64,000 nt of DNA from Zizania palustris (GCA_019279435.1 JAAALK010000288.1:57377363-57441362), one strand, 5' to 3'; counted from the first letter of the stretch, positions 8,823 to 20,214 are shown. The notes: a model not told the origin generated them from the sequence alone. A program made the numbers and translations.

Positions 8823-11791
8823 ATGATGAAGAAGAAGAGCACCGTTCCTGTCGTGGATTCTCACTTCATCCAGCAGCAGACGACGGTGATAGCAGAGGCC
8901 TCAACTGCTGGGGCATCGAGTTCCACGAAGGCTTGTGGCCCTCGAGACCTCCGACCTCCCTCTGAGAAGTTCACCGAGCAGACCTTGGTTTTAGAGAGGT
9001 CCATCTGCACAGAGGGGTCAGTGAAGAACGCGGTCCAAGATCACCTCGAACCTGGTGTTGAGGCGAGGCTCCATAGAGGGGAGCCCATCCCCGATCCGCA
9101 TGAAGGAGAAGTCATCGTCTTCGAGGCGGGGCTCGCGTTCCCTGCCTCGGGGCTCTTGGTGGAGGTCCTTCATTTTTACAATGTGGACCTGCCGCACCTA
9201 TCCCTGAATGTCATCGCCTGCTTGGCTATCTTCGAGTAGACCATGAGGGCGGAGAACTACGAGGGGAGGGCCGAGATCTTCACGAAGATGCATGACGCTA
9301 GCTGCTAGCCGAAGAAGCGGTTCAAGCCAGACGACTCTACAATGCTTCTAGCGTACGGGAGCATCAACATCCAACTTCAGAAGGAGTACACATATTCCTT
9401 CCCTACGAAGGCCATCAATGAGCGGTGGTATTTCGACTAGATCCACCGTTGGTTCTATATGGTGGTTGGGATGGACTTCGGGCTGATGGCCCCCTTCGCC
9501 AGATTTTATATCGGAGGGAGGCCAACGTCTCAGTAGATACGGGCTCGGTTCTGGCCCGCATTCAACTTTTACACCTCGTAGCTCACCGGAAGAGCATCTG
9601 GGATTTGGCCAAAGAGTTCATCTCACTCCAGATCCCCCCTTGAAGGCGGTGTGGCCCCTTGCCTTCTAGAGCGCCAAGGACGGGACACTCTTGGAGATGT
9701 CTTCCGACCTTCTCTGTATGCTTCACCTTCTTGTTTTTGCAGGGGTTAATATAGTCTCCTTTGGATGATAAGTATTCACAAAGGGGAACTTCGTGTTTGC
9801 AAGGTCGCGCGTAGTCATGACCCTAGAGAAGGTGATCCGGGTGGTTGAGAAGATCTTCGGGGCCCCTACTCCGGGCGAGAAGAAGTGAAGGATGGAGTTG
9901 GTGGGGCCTGGGAGCGACACAACCGCATTTGGGGCGGCCTAGGGTTCGAGCCACCATTTTTAACCAGACATAGACATCTCCGACCTGGCCCCAAAGAAGA
10001 GGAAGGCGGACGCTGACCTGGCTAGCCCCTCGAAACCTCCTTCAAAGAAGACGGCCCGCAAGCCGAAAGGCCTTTCTTCCACTGTCACCCACATCGAGCG
10101 GAGAGCTGGCTGTCGAACATGAGGCCTCGCAGCCGGACGTCACCAAGGGCCTAGACTCGCCCGAGGGCGCGGTGGTTGAGGAAGTTTCATCTACCTTTCC
10201 GATGGACGCGGTCTTTGAGGAGGTGGATGAAGAGACACCGACCGACCCATGGGCTAGCCCGACCCCTGGTGAGGTGGGCGAAGGACTGCCACCGACTACC
10301 GGGCGAGCCCGGCGAGGCATGCCACAACCGCTAGGGGGCTAGCTGATCTGCTAGCAAGGTTGGTCAGGTTCCAACGTCGTGGCTGAGCTGATGGCCGCAC
10401 TGCGCGAGTCTCTAGGGAACTCTCTAGGAGGGTGCTTCTGGACACTAGATGCTGTACCGTCCTTAGGTTCTTCGCTGGACAGTGTCGGGCCGATAAGCCG
10501 CTTTCCCGTGGACTTATGCTTTTGGCTCCCGCCACCTGCATTTGCGTGCATTATCTCATATGTACTTGCTTTTTTGATAGGTACCTTAGAAGGAAATGCC
10601 TCCCCTAACCCTCCGTCTGCCTAGGAGGGGTCAAGGGGAGGGAGGAAGCTCGCGTCGAGGTGGTTGACGTGCTAGAGTCGGATAAGGAGGTCAGCTCAGA
10701 GAAGACCTCAAAGGGAGCCTCTCAACGCCCAGGGTTCCTGTCGGGGTGGAGATCGATTATGTGCATGGAGGTATCCCCTTGCTAACTCCGTTCATAACTT
10801 CTGAGCCAGGCCACATCGTGAAGATGGAGCCCTTGTACGAGCCTTCTTGGCCTTGAGGGGTACCAACTTGGTCTCCGAAGTGGGTCAGGCGGATGAGGCT
10901 GATTTGAACTTAGCCATCGAGCACGCAGCCTACCAGGTACACCCATCGAAGTGTTTTCGATTGCTTTTTCCCTCTTCTTTTCTTTACCTTTGTTCACTTT
11001 CTTCTTGCATCTCATTGTTCTAGCTCAAGGATCTGCGACGTCCCTTTTTGCGGAGCGCAACCGACATAGTTGTGAGATCACAAGGCTTCGCGAGCATGTC
11101 GACGCCACCGAGGGGGGAGGCGTGGAACCTTCGGGCTGAGCGGGACACCCTTTCCGCTAAAGCTGTGAGGCTTCAAGAGCAGGCAGCCGAGGTTGAGGAG
11201 CTCCGAGTCTGAGTTGCTGAGGTCGATGAGCTCTGGGTGTTGGTGGCCGAGGTCGAGGAGCTTCACGCTCAGGTGGTGAACGCAAGGGCCCTGGAGGCGT
11301 AGAGGGTGACCTTGGAGAAGACGGTCTCTGACCTCATGAGTTCGAATGAAAAGCTAAAGCTGTCGCTGATGAAGGATGAGGAGACAATGGCTGAAACCAT
11401 AGGCACCCTCTAGGACTTCCTGGAGCGCTATGGGACATCCTGCTCTTCGACCTTTGATGTCACGAGCGAGCCCCTGAGCCGTCGGCTAAAGTTCATTCAA
11501 GCCACCGCAAAGAACATGGACATCACCGCAGCCAAGTACGGGGAAGTCTCTGGGTGAGTGGCCACCCTCGATGTCCTTCACCACCTCAAGGCGGTCGAAG
11601 GCGTCATTTTAGCGATGGTGGGGCTAGAGCCCATCGTCTTCGGGGGCAACCGCATCCTTTCTCCAACTCCATCCGTGGCGAGGGCCTGGAAGGTCTTCCA
11701 AGCGCCTTGGAGGGATGAAGGCTCATCAGAGGTGAAGACTTGGATAGACGAGGTTCACCGCAAGAGGAGCTGCGAGCACAGCCTCCTCTGA
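8823..11791 (+). pseudogene. Accessory gene (Transposase_28-like), element A, decayed
   Basis: Starts MMKKKSTVPVV. The conserved N-terminal region includes GEVIVFEAGLAFPASG, HLSLNVIACLAIFE and AINERWYF. An intron near 9650-9743 leads to an exon with EKIFGAPTPGEKK and MELVG, then charged linker exons, and a last long region with coiled-coil character ending VKTWIDEVHRKRSCEHS. Aligned by eye with the copy at 58971, many codons have become stops by transition: GAG TGG to GAG TAG near 9237, TGC CAG to TGC TAG near 9307, and a TAG near 9437. The gene is dead. It lies antisense to the expected pol direction, next to the element's polypurine tract. No gag or pol is found beside it, so the parent element is largely deleted. 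Confidence 0.8.
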
Positions 11792-11804
11792 AGCCTGCTC
11801 CCGC

Positions 11805-12900
11805 TATTGAGTTTGTGTCTCTATTGAGTGCTTGATGAGTTCACTTGTCAACAAGGGGGATAAAATTTGGGATCAGAGTTTAAGGGGGAGTTCTTACTCT
11901 GTCGATATCCTTGTTGTTCTGGAATCGCACTCATTTTGAGATTTTACGTTTTGGTTAACCATAATGACCGCTTCTTGCTTTTATTCGGTTTTTGGTCATT
12001 AAGGTTAAAACTTTTTACCTTATTTTTTCTTCTTGTTTGTTTTCTTGTGTTTTGTTTTCGTGTTTCCACATTTGTTCGCAGGTGCTGAAGAGCCGAGAAA
12101 AGAGGAGTGTTGACAATGCACTCATCAAGGGGGAGATTGAGGAGCCATGCTGAATAGCGTGGGCCTCATGGCTCCAGAAGTGATGAGTCATTGTCAACGA
12201 TAGTCAAAGAGGACAGAAAAAGAAGAGATCTGCTGTTTCATGGGCCGCGTGTGACTCAGGTACACGGGCAGCAAGCGACTGTCGGGCAGAGGAGGCTGCG
12301 AAGTCGGGCTGGCCCAATCCGGGTGCATGGGCCAGAAGCAGTAGAAGACCCACTGGGCTGTTGACCAGGACTGACTCAGGTACACGGGCGGTGAGCGATT
12401 GCCGGGCTGAGAGAGCTGCGGAGTCGGGCCGGCCCAATCCGGGTACCTGGTGCAAAGCTGGTGGAGGCTTTGTCAGTTTCGGCGCAAAACTGACAACCGT
12501 TGATTCTGTATCCGACTGTCCAGAAGAGAAGCCGTAGTCGCTACGAAAGCTGAGCTTCCAGATAAGTCATCTGTAACTCTAGGCCCACAGTCAGTCAGTC
12601 GTGTCTATAAAAATACCTAAGGGCAGTAGAGTCTTTTCCTTTATTCTTGAGTCTGTAAAAACCCTAAGGGGCTGGTAGAATATTCCTCGTGTTGGGAGCC
12701 TATAAATAGGACCCCAATCCCTAGGGTTTGGACTACCCTTTTGGCTGAAATCAAATCCTCTCTATTGGGTCACTTTTGTCTCTTGCCTTCCCTCTCTCCT
12801 CTTTTACTCTTGCTTGCGCCGCCAGGGATTTCTTGCCCCTGTTTGTTGCTGTTTTGCATTTATTACTGAGTCGATGCCGGCGGAGCTCTCCCGCCAGCTT
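11805..12900 (+). mobile_element. Copia 3' fragment and LTR (L)
   Basis: 11805-12137 matches the noncoding 3' region of the Sirevirus-like copias here (AACAAGGGGGATAAAATTTGG, then GTTTAAGGGGGAGTTCTT) and ends with the polypurine tract AAGGGGGAGAT. The LTR begins at 12138 TGAGGAGCCATGC. It contains two GACTCAGGTACACGGGC blocks, GCGCAAAACTGACAACC, and a TATA box in GCCTATAAATAGG near 12700. The LTR end is lost: by about 12980 the sequence belongs to a Tat accessory gene. No internal coding region remains. Confidence 0.75.
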
Positions 12901-12979
12901 GGTAAGCCTCCGCACCTATTAACTCCATTCTCGTCTTTCGTGCTCGAAGGGTACTCCGGTCCTGATCCTCGAACGCAGG

Positions 12980-13985
12980 GTCGCTCATCGCCCGGACCCC
13001 CGAGGAGGTGGCCCGCATGACGGAGAAGATTCTTGGAGCCCCTACCCCGGTCGAACGCACTCGGCGGCTGGAGCTGGTGGGCTCCTGGGAGCGCTTCAAC
13101 AAATTGTGGGGGGCGCTCGAGCTCTCGCCTCCGCCTCTTCCGGAGGATGAGGTCCTCCGGGCCGTCTCGAAGAGGAAGGTGGGCGACCCCGACGGTTGCC
13201 TCTCCCCTCGGCGTCCCCCCAAGAAGAAGAAGATAGTAAAGGGCCCAAGGCAGCTTTCTCCGGGACACTCCTCCGCCTCCCACTCCGAGTGGGGAGGTTC
13301 TAGCGATGGTGCCCAATCGGAGTCAGAGGACCCTCCGGTAATTCCAGACCCGGCCCCGTCGGTCCGGCCGAACGCTGGAAGGACCGGAGACGCTCCCCCA
13401 CGCTCGGGCCCCACGGAGCCCGTGCTGAGGGCCGGGCAGGAGGCGCCTATCATTGGGGCGACGCCGCCTCCCGAGACTGCTCTCCCCGCGCGAACCGGCT
13501 TCAGAGGGGGTCTCCGCCGGCTCCCATGGGAGCAGGGAGACGGACAGCCTGGACCGAGGGGGGCTGGCCGACCCGCTTGGCACCGTCGAGGGGAGCGCCG
13601 ACATAGAGGCCGAGCTCGCCGCGGCGGCGGCGGGCTCCCCGATGAACTCGATCGATAATCTTTTCTACCGCCCGAGCCCATCGGGACCCGCCCAGCTCCC
13701 GGAGGACCTTACCGAGGCCGTGGACGAAGGTATGATAGCTTACCCATCCTTTCCCCAAACGTTGGGGCCTTCTCGATCTCAGCCTTTGCTCGCTTACTCA
13801 GGCACATCTGCCCGGGGCGTTGAACCAGTCGTTCCGCTTCCCGACGATGTTGCGAATGCAAGGTCCGGAGCCCCTACCGAAGGGGCCTCTCCGGAGGCCG
13901 TCGAAGACGCAGGGAACCGACCTTGGCCCCCTTCCGACTCTGGGGCGCACGCGCCGCCGTGCCCCTCTTGTGCCCCTTCCCCACG
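12980..13985 (+). pseudogene. Truncated accessory gene, exons 2-3 only
   Basis: The plus frame from about 12980 reads EKILGAPTPVERTRRLEL then GSWERFNKLWGALEL. This equals exon 2 of the accessory gene at 59988 (LGAPTPTEKEW, GSWERFNRVWGML), followed by a basic, Pro/Ser-rich linker. Exon 2 ends AVDEG with donor GAAG|GTATGA near 13730, the same exon end as at 41170. The start of exon 3 follows an acceptor near 13800. Sequence then stops abruptly at the primer-binding site of LTR M. Exons 1, 4 and 5 are missing, as are gag and pol. The overlapping 272-residue minus frame is a GC-rich shadow. Confidence 0.75.
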
Positions 13986-14575
13986 GACGGCGCCAACTGT
14001 TGGAACGACGGATCGGACCAGCAGGTTTTCTTAGTGGGAACGAGAGTAGTGTATTCAATGCTCCTTGAGCCTGTCCATTACAACTACAGTTGGGGGGTAT
14101 TTATAAGGCGCCCCGTCCAGAGGACCCAGCGCCTCTGGACCGCCAACTGCTACATGGCTAGACGCCGGTCGGTAGTACAGACAAAACAGACTATACACAG
14201 TACAGACAAGAAGATTCGACTCTGACAGTGTATCAGCCGTGTTGGGCGTTGCCTGCGCCGCCCGACACGGCTCAGAAGATCGCGATCCTGTCTCCCCGTA
14301 TATTTTTCCAGTCCTTTTCCCGCCAACACTCCCTCCAGATTCATTACCGCGGGCTGAGAGATGGCCCCCAGCAATCTTCTCCCGGAGGGTGGCCTTCGGC
14401 GCCCTTCTCCCGGGGGGTGGCCTCTGGCGTCCTTCTCCCGGAGGGTGGCCTCCGGCATCCCTCTCCCGGAGGGTGGCCTCCGGCGTCCTTCTCCCGGGGG
14501 GTGGCCTCCTGGCACCAAGCTTCGGACCCCCTGATGGTGGGCCCCCTTCAGCCATTGGGATTATCTCCCCCAACA
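13980..14575 (-). mobile_element. Tat-type gypsy LTR (M) with adjacent PBS
   Basis: LTR 13998-14575 starts TGTTGGAACGACGG and ends CTCCCCCAACA. On its low side CCACGGACGGCGCCAAC is the complement of a primer-binding site TTGGCGCCGTCCGTGG, so on the minus strand this is a 5' LTR end followed by the PBS. The PBS resembles one for tRNA-Asp, as known in Tat elements. GGTATTTATAAGGCG at about 14097 is TATA-like. The right end abuts a truncated LTR of element F at 14576. Confidence 0.8.
14379..14518 (+). repeat. 28-bp tandem repeat x 5 inside LTR M
   Basis: Units start at 14379, 14407, 14435, 14463 and 14491 with consensus CTCCCGGAGGGTGGCCTC plus a CGGCGTCCTT tail. Spacing is exactly 28 bp throughout. 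Confidence 0.95.
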
Positions 14576-15253
14576 GAGGGTTTGAAGTACCAATTCGGCC
14601 TGAGGACTGAATTCTGCTAAGTGTTGCACTAGTAGCGAACGTAACAATCTGTTACGTAGATTAGCGGATACTTCACAAGCGAAGTAAGAAGGTGATAGCA
14701 ATCTATTACGTTGATTAATGGATACTTCACAAGTGAAGTAACAAGGGTTACCACTGTTCCGAAGTGGCCGACGGAGGGCTTCCAGGCAAACCCACGAAGA
14801 GGTACAAAAAGTAAAGGTAAAATAAATGCGATCAAAGCTAGGGCTTTGAGTTTGATTTGTGTTGGGGGGTTCTCTAAGTTTGCCTCGCGTCTTTATTTAT
14901 AGGGGCCAAACTTCAGATCTAATCTGCTATATTTCAGCTCGGATAGAGATAAAACTTAGCCGAAATTGCATCCAGCTCTATCTCTGCCGAAGCGGGCTTC
15001 GGCCAGGCCCGTCGAAGCCTGCTCCTCGGGCCAAAGCTTTGATGGCATGTGCCTCCAAAGGCTTCCTGGCCGAAGGCCGTGGGCTGGCTAAAGGCTTTCG
15101 GAGCCCATAGCTAAATGGACCTTCGGCCCTGTAGGGCTTCGGCCTGACCCTGGACATGTGTATTTTTGGCCCAAAGTACCAAAACTGATATTTTGACAAT
15201 CTCGCCCATTAATGCCATTTTTTGCTATCAACACATGCCCCCCTGCCTTTTAG
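14576..15253 (-). mobile_element. Truncated 3' LTR and polypurine tract of element F
   Basis: 14576-15230 matches 24496-25124 closely: shared GTACCAATTCGGCCTGAGG, AAGTGTTGCACTAGTAGCGA and the end TTTTTTGCTATCA. 15231-15253 read on the minus strand is AAAAGGCAGGGGGGCATGTG, a polypurine tract immediately before the LTR start TGATAGC. Confidence 0.85.
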
Positions 15254-15321
15254 TGAACTGAGTGAACTAAAAGCACAACGAACTGAAGATGATACCGTCC
15301 ATATCGGCTTTTCGACACCTT

Positions 15322-16390
15322 TTATGCTGTTTGCCACACGCTTGGGAAATACCTTTTTAAATACCTACCATTCAAAGCTCTTCGAAACCGCTCTCCTTGC
15401 ATAGATTTCAACACGTATGCATTGCCGGGAGCGATTTCGGCTATCTTAAAAGGACCTTCCCAACTAGGTGACCATTTACCAAATTTGGGACTCTTCGTGC
15501 CTAAGGGTAAAATCATCTTCCACACCAAATCTCCTACTTGAAACGATATTGGTTTAACCTTCTTATTGTCGGCTTTGGCTACTCTCCTTTTGTCTACTTC
15601 TATGGCTTCTAAAGCCCTTAGTCTCTTATCGGTCACTTCCTCTAGATTATCCTTCAGAAGAGTTTCATACTCATCGACCGATAAGCCATCTTGCTTTAAC
15701 ACTCTTAAGGAGCCAAGATCTACCTCTACAGGCAGAACGACTTCTTGTCCATATACCAATTCATATGGACCGACTTTGGTAGCACCGTGCTTTGCAATCA
15801 TACAAGCCCATAGCGCATCGGAAAAGCACTTCATGCCACCTTTTAGGAAACTCTTCAATTTTCTTTTTTATGGGCTTAATCACGGTTTTATTACTAGACT
15901 CGGCCTGACCATTGGCCTGAGCATAGTAAGGTGAAGAGTTTATCAACTTAATACCATAATATTCGGCGAAGTCCCTTACTTTTCTAGAAACAAATGAACT
16001 ACCTTGATCCATAGTAAGAGTTTGAGGAATGCCGAATCTATGTATGATATGCTTCAAGATAAAATCACGTACCTCATTGTGAGTCATGTTCTTGAGAGGT
16101 ACGGCCTCGGTCCACTTAGTGAAGTAATCCGTCGCCATCAACACAAACCGATGCCCTTTTGAGGAAAGAGGGTGAATCTGGCCGATGAAGTCTAAACCCC
16201 AATCTCGAAATGGCCATGGCTTGACAATAGGATTGAGCAATGAGGCAGGAGCCAACTGAATATTGCCAAACTTCTGACATGCTTCACACCCTCTATAGTA
16301 CTTGAAACAATCTTCGGTCATAGTCGGCCAATAAAAACCCGCTCTTTTGAGCATCCAACTCATTTTTTGGCCGACTGATGAGTGCCGCAA
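15322..16390 (-). pseudogene. Integrase of element F
   Basis: Inserts element cDNA into the genome. The minus frame from 16390 has the zinc-binding region ending CEACQKFGN, then the catalytic core: first Asp in WGLDFIGQI, second Asp in TMDQGSSF, Glu in ANGQAESSNK. The C-terminal part YELVYGQEVVLPVEV and FQVGDLVWKMILPLG lies in another frame (15858 to 15322), so a frameshift falls near 15770-15850. The coding end sits about 70 bp from the polypurine tract. Typical of Tat/Athila-group gypsy integrases. Confidence 0.88.
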
Positions 16391-16674
16391 AGTCCTTCAT
16401 GGACTTCTCCCATAGCCACCTAGGATTGTTCGTTGTCTAAACACTTCAAAAGTACTCCATCGATGGTTTGGCGGTACAATATGTCGTCTATCAACACGAA
16501 TTTGAATGCTTGTCGCCGAACCTTCTGATCAACCCTTTGGCTAGGGTCTCTCAAATACTGGACGATTGGGATTCTCCAATCGCCCTTATAGGTTCCAGAG
16601 GGTCTCGTTGGCTCACCTTCTGAAAAAATTTCTAAATTACTGACTTCGGGGTGCCCCCCGAGCCATTCCTGCTC
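16391..16674 (-). other. Element F linker between integrase and RNase H
   Basis: Coding-like but interrupted sequence between the two pol domains. Short fragments such as the reverse of GTTGGCTCACCTTCTG follow the pol frame. No separate gene is visible. Confidence 0.4.
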
Positions 16675-17349
16675 CTACCGAAGCCTGACCGGGCCAGCCG
16701 TTTGGAGTGTGTTGGGCCAAAGCCCTCCAGAGGGTTCGGACTCCGGGGAGCCTTCTCCGTGCGGGAGGCTTCGGCCTACAGACTCCGGCGTGCCAGGTCT
16801 CTCGGTCGGCAGGGTACTCCAATCCAGGGTCCTTGGCGTGCAGTGGCCTTCGACGACCAGAGGGGTTCGACCCGGAGGGTGCGCCTGCCCACCGTTACTA
16901 GCTTCGGCAGTGAGACCAAGCATCAGCTTCTCCAATACAGAAAATTTTCCTCTCCTGAATTGGTTACCAGATGCTTGCTGAGCCAAATCATTTGCGACTG
17001 AATTGGCTTCTCTTGACATGTGAGAGATTTTGAAGTCATCAAAAGTAGCAACTATGTCTAGACATTTATCCAAGTAACAATTCAGCAAGCCGTTAAAGCA
17101 CTGAGCACTTTTAGCTACTTGTTGCACTACTAACAAAGAATCACCATATGCGTGGACATGTCTAGCACCTATAGATTCTAGTAATTCAAGACCTAGCAAT
17201 AAAGTTTCGTATTCGGCTTGGTTATTAGTGGCAGAAAACTCTAGACGGGCCGAAGTTTCGAAGAGCATTCCATTAGGCGATATGAGAACCACTCCAATAC
17301 CTTGGCCACTCTTGCAAGCCGAACCATCAAAACAAAGTTTCCATGTCAC
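16675..17349 (-). pseudogene. RNase H domain of element F pol
   Basis: Degrades RNA in the RNA:DNA hybrid during reverse transcription. The frame starts MTWKLCFDGSACKSG and carries the Asp of FDGSA, the Glu of NNQAEYETLLLGLE and the Asp of AYGDSLLVV, then SREANSVANDLAQQASG, a plant archaeal-type RNase H pattern used by Tat-group elements as an additional domain. The frame continues into a Pro/Gly-rich tail (16675-16980) with no domain, possibly shifted sequence. Confidence 0.8.
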
Positions 17350-18730
17350 TACCTCAACTAGAGCAATATTGTCACTCTAGCTGACATCTACGTGGTGATC
17401 AACTATAAAGTTGGTGACGATTTGGCCTTTCATCGCTCTCAAGGGTTCGTAGGCCAAATCATACTCAATCAACGCGTAAGCCCATTTCCCGATTCTTCCA
17501 CTTAGAATCGGCTTCTGTAACATGTGCTTTATAACATCGGTTTGGCAAACGACAACACATGTAGTGGGGAGAAGATAGTGGCATAATTTGGTGCACACGT
17601 AGTAAAGTGATAAACACAATCATTCCACAAACGCGTACCTGGTTTCGGCGTCTAGCAGACGGTGGCTCAAGAATATGATGATGTACTCTTTTTCCTCTAC
17701 CTCCTAGGTTAGCACGGCCCCAATCACGCTATCTTCAGCAGCGATGTATAGCCGAAACGGAATCCCAGCTTTGGGTGCTCTCACCACAGGCAGTGATGAC
17801 AAGCACTCCTTGATCTTCTCAAAAGCACTTTGTTGGCTTGCCCCCCAAGTGAACTCGACTTCGTTTTTTAGCCGGAGTATGGGGACAAAGGCATCAATCT
17901 TGCCGGACAAGTTGGATATAAAGCGACACAAATAGTTCATCTTGCCTAGCAATTTTTGTACATCCCTTTTGCACGTCGGCGCAGCAATGTTTCTAATCTT
18001 CTGAGGTCTCTTAGGATCAATTTCTATGCCTCTTTTGTGAATCATGAAACCCAAGAACATACCCGCCGACACACCAAAAGCACACTTGAGCGGGTTCATT
18101 TTCAACCCATACTGTCGCATTCTATCAAAAGCAACCTTCAAATCGGCTAAATGGTTTCCCATAGTGTCCGATTTGACTACGACATCATCGATGTAAACTT
18201 CTAACATAACTCCTAACAAGTCATGAAAGATCAAGTTCATAGCGCGCTAGTACGTGGCGCCTACATTCTTCAAACCAAAAGTCATGATGACCCACTCGAA
18301 CAAACCGACAAAACCAGGGCATCGAAAGGCAGTACTTATAGACGTCCTCTTTGGCCATAAAGATTTGATTATAACCAGCATTGCCATCAAGAAAACTCAG
18401 TACCTTGTGTCCTGAAGCATCGTTGATCAACATGTTGGCTATCGGCATTGGATACTCATCCTTCGGAGTGGCTCTGTTCAGATCCCTGAAATCAATACAT
18501 ATTCGTATCTTTCCGCTCCCTTTCTTCTCTACAGGCACAATGTTAGCAACCCATTCCGCGTACCTGCATGGCCTAATAAATTCAGCCTTGAGTAGTCGCT
18601 CCACTTCTTCTTTAACTCGGTCATAGATGGCCGAGTTAAAGTGACGAGGAGGCTGCTTATAAGGCCTAAACCCGAACTTGATAGGTAGCTGATGCTCCAC
18701 GAGCTCGCGGCTTAGTCCTGGCATCTCACT

Positions 18731-19756
18731 ATACTTGTTGGGGGAATAGTTTTCCCTTGAACATGGGTTAAATGATGTCAGCCTCCGACGGTTTTCGGCC
18801 CGAAGCCCAACACTGTCGAAGCCTGTACCTTCCCGAAGAAGATGTTTCCAAGCCTCAAGGTTCACCTCGAAGCCCTCAAGATTCCTTAGAGATTGCCAGA
18901 AGCTAAGTCTCAGGCTAACTTCGAAGCTAGCCTCCGGGCCTTGTTCGGAGTTAGCCTTCGAGCTCCCTTCGAAGCTCCTTAGAGCTAGTCTCCGGACCCT
19001 CTCCAACCGGTTCAAAGCCAAGGCTCTGAGGCCCCTGTTCGGAGCCCCGGTTCGGAGGCCCCTGTTTGGAGCCCCAGTTCGGAGGTCCAGTTCAGAGGTC
19101 CAGTTCGGAGGCCTGGTTCGGAATCCTCAGTTCGGGGCCCTGGTTCCGAGCCCCGGTTCCGAGCCTTAGTTCGGGGCCCCGGTTCCGAGCCCCGGTTCGG
19201 AGCATGCTTCGAAGCCCACTTTCGAGTGTACTTAGAAGCCTCCAATGCAGCCTCTGCCTGAAGAACTCTGGCCCTACTCTGAACCCAAAAGATATTTACG
19301 CCCCGCTACAGTGTAGAAGTCATACTAGGGGCCCTCTGCCCATAGTCTGTCGTTTAGATGGTCAAGAAGTGACGTTGCCTGACACGTCTGTAAAGCTGTA
19401 AAGCATTTTTGTACCATAGTTATCTCCTTTCCCCTTTTTTGCCCCTATGAGCCTGGGACTCAAGAGGGCATCTCGGTCTTTTCCTTTGGCCTGCGTACCT
19501 ATAAAAGCAGGGCCAAGCCCTTGTAACAGGACACCTTCTCCAGGGGCCATGAGACCCTAGAGTTCACTTCTCCACACCAAGGCACACCATGCCAAATCCA
19601 CCACAAACTGGACGTAGGGCTATTATCCCCTAGGGGAGGCCCAAACCAGTATAAATCATTTCTCCCTCTAAGAGAACCCTTCGAGGTTCATTCTACACAT
19701 CATATACACACATACAAAACATGTGTTGTAGCTAACGCAATTGCTACAACAATACT
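18731..19756 (+). mobile_element. Solo LTR inside element F RT, TSD ATACT
   Basis: 18736-19751 begins TGTTGGGGGAATAG and ends ATTGCTACAACA. ATACT flanks it at 18731-18735 and 19752-19756. GGCCAATACC-type coding sequence is absent; it has CCTATAAAAGCAGG near 19499, a plausible promoter for a plus-strand LTR. Because the duplication is perfect and F's reading frame resumes across it, this is a clean insertion followed by LTR-LTR recombination. Its family was not recognised. Confidence 0.92.
19029..19203 (+). repeat. About 15-bp GTTCGGAGCCCC array inside the solo LTR
   Basis: Roughly a dozen imperfect units such as CCCCGGTTCGGAG, CCCCAGTTCGGAG, CCGGTTCCGAGC. The minus strand reads as a low-complexity SEPGLRTGA peptide, which is not a real protein. 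Confidence 0.85.
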
Positions 19757-20214
19757 CCCATGCGAAACAATCGACATACGACCGAAGTAACTTAATTACT
19801 TCAACCTTTTCATCGGACTGTAAATGTTGGTTTACAAAAGTCGACCTTGGGATGCTATCATTACCTATGTCAACTTCCTCCAAGGGGTCGGCCGACGCAA
19901 AACCTTGTCCTAATTTCTCTACTTCGCAAAAGTCCTTGATGGCCTCGGTGATACCGTCTTTACTAGACCAATATTGCTCCACACGAGACTTTAGCCAATC
20001 TAGATTACTCTTGCTAGACATGGCTGTCAATACAAAAACAGTCGTGCTACTCCTGCCGGATTTACAGACACTGGTACAAACCATCCTCCGGATATGCTAA
20101 TAGAAACTCCACTTTGTTATGGACGGCGTCAACCGATACATCGGCCAATGCTACTTGGGCCGAAGTATCTGCGGGAATGACTTCTACCTCATCGCCGTCC
20201 CACTGTATCAGGAA

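Larger units (their letters stand above)
17377..20084 (-). pseudogene. Reverse transcriptase of element F, split by a solo LTR
   Basis: Copies element RNA to DNA. Read on the minus strand: LLRSYVDCFAWEY (about 19742-19800), then after the solo LTR SEMPGLSRELVEHQLPIKFG, the RT fingers ICIDFRDLNRATPKDEYPMP, SFLDGNAGYNQIFMA, a frameshift near 18240-18330, then the catalytic YIDDVVVKS near 18190, MNPLKCAFGVSAG, and a first RNase H-like region FRLYIAAEDSVIGAVLT. Another fragment with GRIGKWAYALIEYDLAYEP is at 17377-17619. Removing the solo LTR and one TSD restores the frame at WEYSEMPG. Other frameshifts remain. Confidence 0.87.

Noticed and set aside
12863..13681. 272-codon minus-strand frame
   Set aside because: Antisense shadow of the GC-rich accessory gene exon 2, whose homology is on the plus strand.
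7625..14580. A single complete element from LTR A to LTR M
   Set aside because: The two LTRs differ in sequence and length (748 versus 578 bp), flanks TGTTT and GAGGG do not match, and a copia fragment lies between; it is a composite.
19012..19245. Repetitive peptide of SEPGLRTGA units
   Set aside because: Product of the 15-bp repeat inside a solo LTR, not a gene.
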